The translations under genes were made by a program, and so were the position numbers. Source: Bacteroidia bacterium (lineage in GTDB: Bacteria > Bacteroidota > Bacteroidia > AKYH767-A > OLB10). Taken from it: a stretch of 43,432 nucleotides of DNA. The stretch spans positions 1 to 43,432 of the forward strand of contig JAEUTI010000011.1 of assembly GCA_016788065.1 (NCBI GenBank), written 5' to 3'. This document shows, piece by piece, positions 35,021 to 42,909 of the stretch; within the stretch, counting starts at the first letter, position 1; each line of letters starts with the position of its first letter. Under the pieces are notes generated by a model. The model saw nothing but the letters and a program-made list of their open reading frames with translations, was not told the DNA's origin and searched no databases.

Positions 35021-35865
35021 AGTGAATCATATAAACATAGTTTACACCAGCCATAGCCAATTGATGCATTAGCTCCAATTTGCACAATTGGATTAGATTT
35101 CAAGGTTTTTTCGAACGCATTGCATTTAGATTCATATGAAATAAAGCTATAAAAATGCGTGTATCGAGGCAATACCTGCTCATAAAATAGATTTTTACTT
35201 ATCCCGTGATCTAAATTGTTTCTAGCAATAAATGGTAAATTATAGTCATTTACTCTTCGAGCCAGATTGGAATGGTTGACCAATATTAAATTACCCCCAA
35301 ACAGTAATTCAATTTCAGGGGTAATATCAAATGAATTAGGCCTTGTGATGATGATATCTTCTGCAGTATTGTTTGTTAGATTCTCTGCAGATGGGCTTAA
35401 TTTTAAACCTTTATTCAAATCAATTTCTTTTAAAGAAAGCTTATGCAGAACATCCATCATTTTTTCATTGACAGGGAAGTGAAATAGTTTGGTTTGTTCA
35501 AGAAATGAGATTATTAATTCCGGGCTGGTCGCATTATAATATGGGTATGAATCACCACGGTAAGGAAATGAAAGTAATGTTGCTTCCTGAAAATAGTAGT
35601 TACCACGTTTCATCAGTTCAGTTTTCGCTTCATTTCTTTCTGAACCAAAGACAGCTATAAGATCTGCTTCAGGAAACTGTCTATTTGCTACTTCGAAATT
35701 TATCCTTTCCCTCAGAGCGCCCTTCAACCCGGAACCCGGAATACCAGGTAAATTAGTCGTAAAATCACGATAAATGAGATTGTCGATTATTCCTGAAGAT
35801 TCTGAGCCTGAACCAACATGAAGATTAGCCTGATTAACGATACTAACTAATTGTGAATGAATCAT
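35017..35865 (-). CDS. cmr4: Type III-B backbone and target RNase Cmr4 (Cas7)
   Basis: A 282-aa Cas7 subunit that polymerises along the crRNA and cuts target RNA every 6 nt. NLHVGSGSESSGIIDNLIYRDF (14-35) is the Cmr4 N-terminal motif; D28 corresponds to the catalytic aspartate of the family, so RNase activity is expected. LPGIPGSGLKGALRERI (39-55) is the RAMP core, and IGANASIGYGWCKL the C-terminal glycine loop. It overlaps both neighbours by 4 bp (ATGA). Confidence 0.9.
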   Translation of the reverse strand: MIHSQLVSIVNQANLHVGSGSESSGIIDNLIYRDFTTNLPGIPGSGLKGALRERINFEVANRQFPEADLIAVFGSERNEAKTELMKRGNYYFQEATLLSFPYRGDSYPYYNATSPELIISFLEQTKLFHFPVNEKMMDVLHKLSLKEIDLNKGLKLSPSAENLTNNTAEDIIITRPNSFDITPEIELLFGGNLILVNHSNLARRVNDYNLPFIARNNLDHGISKNLFYEQVLPRYTHFYSFISYESKCNAFEKTLKSNPIVQIGANASIGYGWCKLCLYDSL

Positions 35866-36980
35866 ATTTTTTCTAATGTAAATTGATTATAACCAATAAG
35901 TGAATAAGCTGGGTGAGCTTCAATCAGCCTGATGGCTTCATTTAGGACGCTGCCGTGAATATAAAAAACCGAACCAGAGTCATAAAATGTTTCTTTACCA
36001 CCTTTAAAAGCGGTGTTCAGATCATCCTTTTGAGCAAGCCCGGCATAATTAATCGTTTTCGTGGAAGTACGAATATTCCTAAAATGAATTAGGCTACTCA
36101 TACCGCCTTTAACGTAGTTCATGAATTCAGAACCTACTTTCAATGGACTTATAGCTGTCAATCTGTAATCTTCATTCATATCATAGTTTTCTTTTGAGTT
36201 TTCAATTCTTTCATCATCTAAAGAGCATTCACGAACTTCAAAACTAAACAAGCTACCTTCACCACCAACTTTACATATAAATTTGCCCAAGTGAGATAAT
36301 CTTTCACTTAATACTATGTCAACTCCAAATGAAAAATTAGAAAGAAGCTTAACAACTTCTTTTTTGAAATAGCCATCAAGAGGTTCATCGGAAAAAGTGT
36401 TTTTTGCATTTGATGTGATTGTAAATCGTTTAAAAATATCCTGCTCAGTATAAAAATAAGTTTTGTTTTTATTTGTCCAAATCTTGCCAAAGTAGTACTG
36501 TTTATGATTAAAGTTAATATTTGAAACAGTTTCTTTTCGAAGAACTTCATTTACTGAAGACTCATATGCATTTGTTTCAGTAATTAGATGAGCAATGTTC
36601 TGGTTTGGATTTGATTGGAAGAAATCTTTTCTAAGCGGAGTAAGTTTAACAGCTTCTTGCGAATTTTTATTCTTATGAAGTATATATACTGGGCTTAATT
36701 TTCTAATTATTCCAAATGAATCGTTTCTCCCATTGAATGAAGTTGGTCCAATGAGAAAATCAGGTGAATTGGAAATCAGATTAATGTCAATAAACCCGTT
36801 TAGAATCGCATACCTAAGCGTACCGAGGATCGTTGTTTGCTGAGGCAGCAACATTGAACGAACGAAATAATTTTCTCTTCCACCATCAGCAGGGTTATAA
36901 CTGGACTCACCTCCAAAAAAGTAGTGCGAGATGGGTTTGATTTCACATTGGTATATGAATTGTTTAGTTGTCATTTTCAT
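35862..36980 (-). CDS. cmr3: Type III-B subunit Cmr3 (Cas5 family)
   Basis: A 372-aa Cas5-type subunit that holds the crRNA 5' handle and contacts Cas10. The N-terminal IKPISHYFFGGESSYN and LPQQTTILGTLRYAILNGF match Cmr3 (dispensing with the RAMP loop but keeping the FFGG and TxxGxLR elements). SPLKVGSEFMNYVKGGM and the C-terminal SLIGYNQFTLEKI also fit. The ATG at 36980 overlaps the end of cas10 by 17 bp; a second ATG lies two codons later at 36974, and an in-frame TTG at 36995 is less likely. Confidence 0.85.
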   Translation of the reverse strand: MKMTTKQFIYQCEIKPISHYFFGGESSYNPADGGRENYFVRSMLLPQQTTILGTLRYAILNGFIDINLISNSPDFLIGPTSFNGRNDSFGIIRKLSPVYILHKNKNSQEAVKLTPLRKDFFQSNPNQNIAHLITETNAYESSVNEVLRKETVSNINFNHKQYYFGKIWTNKNKTYFYTEQDIFKRFTITSNAKNTFSDEPLDGYFKKEVVKLLSNFSFGVDIVLSERLSHLGKFICKVGGEGSLFSFEVRECSLDDERIENSKENYDMNEDYRLTAISPLKVGSEFMNYVKGGMSSLIHFRNIRTSTKTINYAGLAQKDDLNTAFKGGKETFYDSGSVFYIHGSVLNEAIRLIEAHPAYSLIGYNQFTLEKI

Positions 36981-38493
36981 CCAATCCCTTAGCAAAATTA
37001 ATGTATCTTAATAAATTATAAGTCAATTCTAGACTGCTTTTTAACTCGCCTTGTTCTTTTAGAATAATTTCGTTTAAGAGAACTGTTGAACTTTCTAAAT
37101 ATTTGTTGGATGAGTAATCCTCAATATTATTTTTAAAGAAGTTAGTACGTCTGTTGAAATTGACACCAATATATTCATGCAAATCACTAAATTCATGTAA
37201 ATTATGTATGAAACTATTAAGTAAATTATCCTTATTTGCAAATTTGAGGGTATCAAGAAATTTGGAATAAATAGCAGAATTGGGATCAAGTGAAAATTGA
37301 AACTTTCTTCCGGAATGCTTCCTCACAAGAATATTAAGGTGATTTACTTTCTTATTAAACTTCATCTCTGCAAGTAATTCATGGGCATTTATCAATGCCT
37401 CAGCTAAAGGGAATTTATAATAGAAGATGCTGATCCCAAAGGAAATCCCTAAGTCCGGCATGTTCTTTGAATTCACAGTGATTTTAAACTCCCTTTGAAT
37501 TATTTTGCACAGTTCAATAATATCGGATCCATTACTTACAATTGGTGAGACAAATAAGAGGTCGTCACCACCTACATAAATCGGGACTGCTGAAAATTCT
37601 TTTAAAATATTGTAGGTATAATTTGACCAATTGAACATAGTCTCTGAAAACTTTAACTTTTCTACATCATTTAGTGTTGATAGATAATTACCAACGCCAT
37701 CTGCATCTGCAGTTACAATTGCTACATATTTATGGTGAGACTTTATAACATTTTGCTGTACTAGATTTTTTAATTCTTTGAAAAATGAATTATCATTTTC
37801 TTCATTTGAATTAAAAAAGTACTTATTAATCAAGCTGCTTTTGTCTTGATTTGGAAGATTATGAAGCAAAGATGCGGTTGCTATTTCAAGCAAGCTTGGA
37901 AAGCGGTCATCTTGTTTAGTTTTATATTGCGATTTGAAAAATTCAGTATCTGGCAGTTTGTTAAATAATCTTTGAAGAAAACGATTTTCGTCAAATTCAA
38001 TTATCCGGTTTTCAAGATCAGCCTGTTGGAGCAAATCTATAACACGGCTAATGTTCTCATGCGATGAATTGATAGAATTGGTATTAAGTAAGTCGTCAAT
38101 ATTTAATTTGATAGAATTTACTCTGAAATATTGTTGCGAAAATTTCAATGCCTCATCAAAATTAATTAAACCCGGAACCTGAATTAATGATGCATAATTT
38201 ACCAAGACAGATTCGATAATGGATCGAACAATGTCAAGTTTCAGGTCAGATTTTGATGCTACTATTAATCTGTCCGGGTATGTACCAACTCCTTTTTTAG
38301 AACCTTCCTTTAATATTTCATGATTTGGCAAGATGAAGATTATTGAATCTCCATATTTTATTGTTAATTCGTTACAAATAGATTTCATCAGAAATGAAAA
38401 GGTGTATGAACAAAACCAAAGTTCACGAAGGCGACGGGCACTTCCAAGAAAACGTGTAATTGGACCAATTGTAATTCCTAAGTAATATGTCAT
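36964..38493 (-). CDS. cas10: Type III-B Cas10/Cmr2, HD-less with GGDD cyclase
   Basis: A 509-aa large subunit. It starts straight in the Cmr2 palm-like region (YYLGITIGPITRFLGSARRLRELWFCSYTFSFLMK), with no upstream HD nuclease domain and no HD motif. The catalytic palm has TADADGVGNYL (D263, D265) and YVGGDDLLFV (G308-G309-D310-D311), so the nucleotidyl cyclase site is intact. On target RNA binding it should make a nucleotide second messenger. In Cmr loci with CorA that product is known to be SAM-AMP, and the CorA gene here points the same way. No zinc-binding cysteine cluster of the usual type is obvious. It overlaps cmr1 by 4 bp and cmr3 by 17 bp. Confidence 0.93.
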   Translation of the reverse strand: MTYYLGITIGPITRFLGSARRLRELWFCSYTFSFLMKSICNELTIKYGDSIIFILPNHEILKEGSKKGVGTYPDRLIVASKSDLKLDIVRSIIESVLVNYASLIQVPGLINFDEALKFSQQYFRVNSIKLNIDDLLNTNSINSSHENISRVIDLLQQADLENRIIEFDENRFLQRLFNKLPDTEFFKSQYKTKQDDRFPSLLEIATASLLHNLPNQDKSSLINKYFFNSNEENDNSFFKELKNLVQQNVIKSHHKYVAIVTADADGVGNYLSTLNDVEKLKFSETMFNWSNYTYNILKEFSAVPIYVGGDDLLFVSPIVSNGSDIIELCKIIQREFKITVNSKNMPDLGISFGISIFYYKFPLAEALINAHELLAEMKFNKKVNHLNILVRKHSGRKFQFSLDPNSAIYSKFLDTLKFANKDNLLNSFIHNLHEFSDLHEYIGVNFNRRTNFFKNNIEDYSSNKYLESSTVLLNEIILKEQGELKSSLELTYNLLRYINFAKGLDENDN

Positions 38494-39623
38494 GCCCTTG
38501 AATAAATTAGTTTGTAGTGTTTAGCAAGATTCATTTCTAAAAATTCTTTCAAATCAAATTCACCGCTTCCAGGAGCATAAATTGAGTCAAATTTTACTGT
38601 TTTAAACTCATATCGACTTTTACTCAAAACATCGAATTTAAATTCATTTGCAAATATGCTCTTATGAATTTCCCTAACTAATATATATATATTGTTGTTA
38701 ATCAATTTATAAGTAAGAGGTGATGGGAAGCGCTCTATTTTATTATTCGCATCTCTTACTCCTATTTGAACTTTATCTCTAGACTTAAGAATGCGGTATT
38801 CATATTGATTAGGCATACCGAGCAGTATTCGTACAAATGCATATTGCAATTTATCTTTTTCAATTGTATTTCTGAAATGATTCTTAGATATAAGACTCAA
38901 AAGGTTTTTCTTTGAAAAGGATAAGTATATAAAATCTTTTTCCCAATAAACCGGCGGTCTTTTTGAAATGAAATATTTCTGTATTGCAGATTTTTCTCTC
39001 TTAGCTAAATCTTCAGATTTCAGAGCTTTGTATTGACTTAATGTTAACTCAAAAAACGGAATAAAGGAATTATTTGGAGTTAGATTCGCAATTGCTGACC
39101 AGCATAAAAAATATTCATTTGAGTATGCAATGGCTTCTACAAATTTACTTTCCTCAAAGGTAACATCTACTCCATCAATTTTCGATACAGTAAAGCTTCC
39201 AAATCCTTTCGTTTTTCGATTTCCAAAATTATTGCACATGTAGAACCCCGGAATATAAACTTTTATGGCATCAATTAGTTCGCTAAAATAGGATATGATT
39301 TCGAGTTGAATGATTTTGTAAATAAAACCGGAACCTTCACCAAAATAGTTACCCAGAATTTGTTTTGGAGTTTGGTTTCCTTTTTTCTGTGTTGAAATTT
39401 TGAATTCTTCATGTTGTTCACATTTGATTCTTAATTTGTAATTTAGCGCTTTGTTATTCTCTTTGTCGATAAACCAATCTTCTTCAATATTTTTTATTGT
39501 TTTGAGAAGCCACCTATCCAAAGCTGGTTTGATTTCACTTGCGCGCAAACCATTTTCGGGCACGCTTGATTTAGAATGAATTAGCGGTGTATGTTGTTTG
39601 AGATGTATAGTTGTTTTAAACAT
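38490..39623 (-). CDS. cmr1: Type III-B RAMP protein Cmr1 (Cas7 family)
   Basis: A 377-aa protein. The N-terminus TIHLKQHTPLIHSKSSVPENGLRASEIKPALDRWLLKTI is a RAMP core as in Cmr1 (TPL followed by LRxSxIKxALRxW). NNFGNRKTKGFGSFTV is the basic glycine-rich loop (about 130-145). Cmr1 sits at the head of the Cmr complex near the crRNA 3' end. The sequence is diverged: the loop has Asn where Arg/Gly are common. It begins 2 bp after the CorA gene and overlaps cas10 by 4 bp. Confidence 0.82.
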   Translation of the reverse strand: MFKTTIHLKQHTPLIHSKSSVPENGLRASEIKPALDRWLLKTIKNIEEDWFIDKENNKALNYKLRIKCEQHEEFKISTQKKGNQTPKQILGNYFGEGSGFIYKIIQLEIISYFSELIDAIKVYIPGFYMCNNFGNRKTKGFGSFTVSKIDGVDVTFEESKFVEAIAYSNEYFLCWSAIANLTPNNSFIPFFELTLSQYKALKSEDLAKREKSAIQKYFISKRPPVYWEKDFIYLSFSKKNLLSLISKNHFRNTIEKDKLQYAFVRILLGMPNQYEYRILKSRDKVQIGVRDANNKIERFPSPLTYKLINNNIYILVREIHKSIFANEFKFDVLSKSRYEFKTVKFDSIYAPGSGEFDLKEFLEMNLAKHYKLIYSRA

Positions 39624-39625
39624 TT

Positions 39626-41218
39626 CTATTTGTTTAAGAATTTGTTAATTAGGATCGTGATTAAAGTCGCAATCACTGCCCATATGGTAACCACAGCAAA
39701 TCTGGATATATCGAAATTGGTAAATGAAAGAACTTTAATGTCATCAATGAACCATGCAAAAAATGAAATTAATACCGATGCCGGCAGAAATTTACTCGCT
39801 ATTCTGTTTAGCACTTTAGATTCATGATTCAGCACAAAACTTTTCAATTCTTCAACTTCGGCTTTTAGCATTTTAGCATCTTCCGGAATTCCCATTTGAT
39901 TTTGTAACAAACTATAAAGTTCCATTCCTTGTAATTGTGGTGTTACCTGCCTGAAATAAATGCGATTAATAAAGATTAAATAGTTTTGGTGTAATTCTTC
40001 AATCAGATCTATTAGATCTCTCTTTAACCTAATTTTTCCTTTATTTCTCTTTTCTTTAATTTTCCCGGCAATAATTTGAACCTCACTTGAATACGAAACT
40101 ATTGACCCATATTGAACCAATGAAAGCAAAACCATTTGATAATATTGATGTGTGAAGTGTTTCTTTATGAAATCTTCATTAAAATTTACTTTTTCACTTA
40201 CCAATAAAACAAAAGAATACGGTGTTATGCCATATAATTGACTTGGCCCATCGGAATCTAACCACCTTTCGTAAGTTGCTGATTTATTTAGTTGTTTCAA
40301 AAAAGATTTCCCCTTACATGAAACTTGATTACCGTCTATATAAATCAATTTATGCCATTCGGGATCTGTTGTGTATTGATATTCATTAGTTGAATCTGAC
40401 CATAATTTTAGTTTGTTTATGAGTGGGTCATTTTCAACACAGCACATTGTAAACATTCTATCATCACTAATTGGGTATAAATTGATTTTACGTTCAGGAT
40501 TCAGCGGATTGAACGATTCTCCTAGTAGGCCGATGATATAATTTGGTAAGCAATTTATATTTTTCCCTAATGTTTCGATATTATCAAAATCCGTGAAACT
40601 ATCCTCAGTTGACAGTAGACTGTTGAATTTAAAGGCTATATTTGAGGCAAGAAAGTTGGACTTTATCGGTTGGGTTAATTTGTTGGACACTTTTTCAGGA
40701 TCTTCCGCTGTATTATCAAGGTATGCAGGATACACCCTTCGAAATACATCATTAAAACATCTGATCTCATCCAAATTTAATATTTCGGAATTTTCAAGAA
40801 AAAAAGAGATTACTCCAACTCCGGAGGAAAAGAAATTGACATGCACAGCTGTTAGACTTATTGACAATTGGGTAAGCTTTTTCTCTTTTTCGATCTGAAT
40901 CGTAACTGATGAATCCTTATCTAATTTTGCTATGTACCGGCTGCAATCGGTAATATTTTCATTTTCGCTATGTCTTAGCACATCGTGAGTGAAACGATAA
41001 AAGTATCGCAGTTCATTGTAAGGGTTAAATAATTTTGCAGTTTCGCTGTTGATTGCAAATTTATATGGCTCGAGGGATGAAGCTTTATCCAGTATTTCGG
41101 AAATCGTTTCAATATTTTTCCGAGTGTTGAAAGAACTGGTTTTACGCTCGCTGATAGGCTGTTCTACATCCCATGTAAAACCGAATAAAAATATATGTGA
41201 ACTGTTTGTTTTTTTCAT
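39626..41218 (-). CDS. corA: CRISPR-associated CorA-like membrane effector
   Basis: A 530-aa protein with a large soluble N-terminal part, a long helical stalk (about 420-475: LQNQMGIPEDAKMLKAEVEELKSFV) and two C-terminal membrane helices at about 477-491 and 507-525. This is the CorA fold, but the GMN motif between the helices, needed for magnesium selectivity in transporters, is absent (the loop reads FAWFIDDIKVLSF). Membrane proteins of this kind are the SAM-AMP-gated effectors of Cmr systems, for example in Bacteroides fragilis; binding is thought to disrupt the membrane of infected cells. That role is inferred here from architecture and position. It overlaps the exonuclease gene by 4 bp and sits 2 bp before cmr1. 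Confidence 0.78.
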   Translation of the reverse strand: MKKTNSSHIFLFGFTWDVEQPISERKTSSFNTRKNIETISEILDKASSLEPYKFAINSETAKLFNPYNELRYFYRFTHDVLRHSENENITDCSRYIAKLDKDSSVTIQIEKEKKLTQLSISLTAVHVNFFSSGVGVISFFLENSEILNLDEIRCFNDVFRRVYPAYLDNTAEDPEKVSNKLTQPIKSNFLASNIAFKFNSLLSTEDSFTDFDNIETLGKNINCLPNYIIGLLGESFNPLNPERKINLYPISDDRMFTMCCVENDPLINKLKLWSDSTNEYQYTTDPEWHKLIYIDGNQVSCKGKSFLKQLNKSATYERWLDSDGPSQLYGITPYSFVLLVSEKVNFNEDFIKKHFTHQYYQMVLLSLVQYGSIVSYSSEVQIIAGKIKEKRNKGKIRLKRDLIDLIEELHQNYLIFINRIYFRQVTPQLQGMELYSLLQNQMGIPEDAKMLKAEVEELKSFVLNHESKVLNRIASKFLPASVLISFFAWFIDDIKVLSFTNFDISRFAVVTIWAVIATLITILINKFLNK

Positions 41219-41760
41219 GATTCTGTGCTCATCAACTCAAAATAACACTCTTTTAGTAACATTGCATCGTAATAAGCGTGATGGAGTTTTATACCGTGAA
41301 TGCTTTCGGGAAAACTACTCAAACTATTTCTGCTGATATCCGTGGTTCCATTCCTGGCTAATATCATAGAATTCAAATCTATTGGAAACGGAGAAATATA
41401 TTCTGGTAAGTTCGGTTTAAAACAAGGTAATTTGAAAAAAAATTTCCAATCATAATAGGCGACATCCGTGACTATTGTAACCTTGTAACTATCATCCTTA
41501 TAACTTTCAATAAATTCGTATACACTCCTTGCTATTTGATGATAATTTCCACGAACACTTATTAAAGTATCAACTATTGTGGGCAAGTTTCCAAGCTGAG
41601 GAATTACATTTTGGTATACAAAATCTGAGCATGTATTTTTATTAAAATCATCACACTCGCCATAGAACCCATTGCCTGCTTCATCAACCAAAGCAATAGA
41701 AATTAGTTCCGACTGGAAGGTCAAATTTGTGAATTCCGTATCAAGAAAAATTAAAGTCAT
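41215..41760 (-). CDS. DEDDh 3'-5' exonuclease, CRISPR-associated
   Basis: A 181-aa single-domain exonuclease of the DnaQ/RNase T fold. Catalytic residues: D7 and E9 in IFLDTEFT (ExoI), D99 or D104 in TDVAYYDWKF (ExoII), and H160-x4-D165 in LHHAYYDAMLL (ExoIII). It is the first gene of the effector operon and is coupled to CorA by a 4-bp ATGA overlap. Other Cmr-CorA loci have a phosphodiesterase (NrN) or SAM-AMP lyase in this place to remove the messenger. By position this enzyme is a candidate off-switch; it could instead trim crRNA 3' ends or degrade viral nucleic acid. A consensus promoter lies 20 bases upstream. Confidence 0.85.
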   Translation of the reverse strand: MTLIFLDTEFTNLTFQSELISIALVDEAGNGFYGECDDFNKNTCSDFVYQNVIPQLGNLPTIVDTLISVRGNYHQIARSVYEFIESYKDDSYKVTIVTDVAYYDWKFFFKLPCFKPNLPEYISPFPIDLNSMILARNGTTDISRNSLSSFPESIHGIKLHHAYYDAMLLKECYFELMSTES

Positions 41761-41779
41761 AAAAAGCGAATTGTATGAT

Positions 41780-41810
41780 CAAATGTATAAAAAATATTTT
41801 GGAATTTCAA
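41780..41810 (-). promoter_or_regulatory. Promoter of the type III-B operon (TTG-N20-TACATTTG)
   Basis: On the minus strand TTG (41810-41808) and TACATTTG (41787-41780) are separated by 20 bases, a full match to the Bacteroidota consensus. The start codon follows after 19 bases. The effector genes can therefore be transcribed apart from the arrays. Confidence 0.7.
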
Positions 41811-41909
41811 AATCTTTTTTCAAGAGTTATAGACTTCTTTTCGAATAAACTACTACTAAACACAATTATTAAAGGATAATTTAACTTCTGGTAGATATCC
41901 ACCGGCGTA

Positions 41910-42479
41910 ATTGCAACATCAACGAAGGTCGGCCTCTTTTGGGACTGTGGCGTGCAATAAAATACAAAAGTTTCACCCGTCTCAACAGCTACGTAGGTCA
42001 GTCCCTTCGGGGACAAACCAACTATATGAAAAAAACAATTACAATTTTGTCTCAAAACCAATGTAGGTCGGTCCCTTCGGGGACCGTGTTGTTCTGGTAA
42101 AGGTTGTAAAATAGTCTCAACACCTACGTAGGTCGGTCCCTGCGGGGACGGTAGTGCATTAGTGCTTCGCAAATGTAAATCGTCTCAACACCTACGTAGG
42201 TCGGTCCCTTCGGGGACGCGGAATATTCACGTTGGTATCAAAAACATGGGTCTCAACACCTACGTAGGTCGGTCCCTTCGGGGACATTTTAGTAATGGGT
42301 TTGCGTTACTTGGTAGTCTCAACACCTACGTAGGTCGGTCCCTTCGGGGACAACCAACCGAATAACTAAAAATTGAGAAGTCTCAACACCTACGTAGGTC
42401 GGTCCCTTCGGGGACAATTATTTCACATAAAATCAAAAATTATGTCTCAACACCTACGTAGGTCGGTCCCTTCGGGGAC
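41910..42479 (-). CRISPR. CRISPR array 1: nine 36-bp repeats, eight spacers
   Basis: Repeats start at 41910, 41979, 42049, 42114, 42182, 42250, 42316, 42380 and 42444. Spacers are 28-34 bp. As written on plus, the repeat begins GTCTCAACAC, has the palindrome CCTACGTAGG, and ends with the hairpin GTCCC-TTCG-GGGAC. The repeats at 41910 (about 10 changes), 41979 (2), 42049 (3) and 42114 (1) are decayed; the last five are identical. Decay marks the old, leader-distal end, so the array reads on the minus strand. The crRNA 5' handle would then be GUUGAGAC. The cas operon starts 150 bp beyond the decayed end. Confidence 0.96.
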
Positions 42480-42485
42480 TCTTGG

Positions 42486-42518
42486 CAAATATATGAATTG
42501 TATTTCAATATATTACAA
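42486..42518 (-). promoter_or_regulatory. Leader promoter of CRISPR array 1
   Basis: On the minus strand TTG (42518-42516) and TATATTTG (42493-42486) are 22 bases apart; transcription would start at about 42479-42481, the edge of the first repeat. The 116-bp AT-rich segment between cas2 and the array (42480-42595) is the probable leader. This supports minus-strand transcription. Confidence 0.55.
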
Positions 42519-42595
42519 GGGTAAAATTCAGAAACCAACCTTATCATTTCAAAATAAATCATATCAACTGCAGGTTCTGAATGAACTTTTTATTT

Positions 42596-42865
42596 TCAAC
42601 TAATATAGTGGTGATCATCATCATTATCAAGCTTATCTGAATTGTAGCCGTAAGCGAGTTTTTTAGCATTAGCATCAAGTATAAAGATTCGAATATTACT
42701 AATCTCAAAATTCAATTTCTCAACTTCTGTAATTAAATTACGTAATTGGGATTCTGAAATCCTGCATTGAAATACTCTTTTCTGAATTCTAAAACCAAAA
42801 CCGGAAATCACCTTATCCGCTGCAGTGCGCTCCTTATCATTTGTAATATCGTAAACAACGAGATA
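42596..42865 (-). pseudogene. cas2: cas2 without a start codon
   Basis: From 42865 the minus strand reads YLVVYDITNDKERTAADK, then VISGFGFRIQKRVFQCRISE, to ILDANAKKLAYGY and a TGA at 42598-42596. This is a near full-length Cas2 (89 residues), including the conserved Asp of VVYDI and the RVFQCR strand. The codon before the first tyrosine is TAA, where ATG is expected, and no ATG, GTG or TTG precedes the catalytic strand. The first usable start, GTG at 42811, would remove that strand. Cas2 is the structural partner of Cas1 in spacer acquisition; this copy is probably not made in working form. It lies between the two arrays, with a cas1 remnant just upstream. Confidence 0.8.
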
Positions 42866-42909
42866 TTAACCGACTCCTCAGAAACCGATTGTATTTTGAA
42901 TATATCTGT

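Noticed and set aside
33712-39623. Type III-A (Csm) or III-D assignment for the effector
   Set aside because: Six genes match Cmr1-Cmr6 in motif. Cmr5 is recognisable, and Cmr1 and Cmr6 have no Csm counterparts with this layout.
39626-41218. Housekeeping magnesium transporter CorA
   Set aside because: GMN is missing, the soluble part is far too large, and the gene is coupled to the exonuclease and cmr genes.
41807-42603. Open frames across CRISPR array 1 (for example repeated LNTYVGRSLRG peptides)
   Set aside because: They are produced by reading the repeats and spacers in frame. The repeating peptide is the repeat itself, not a protein family.
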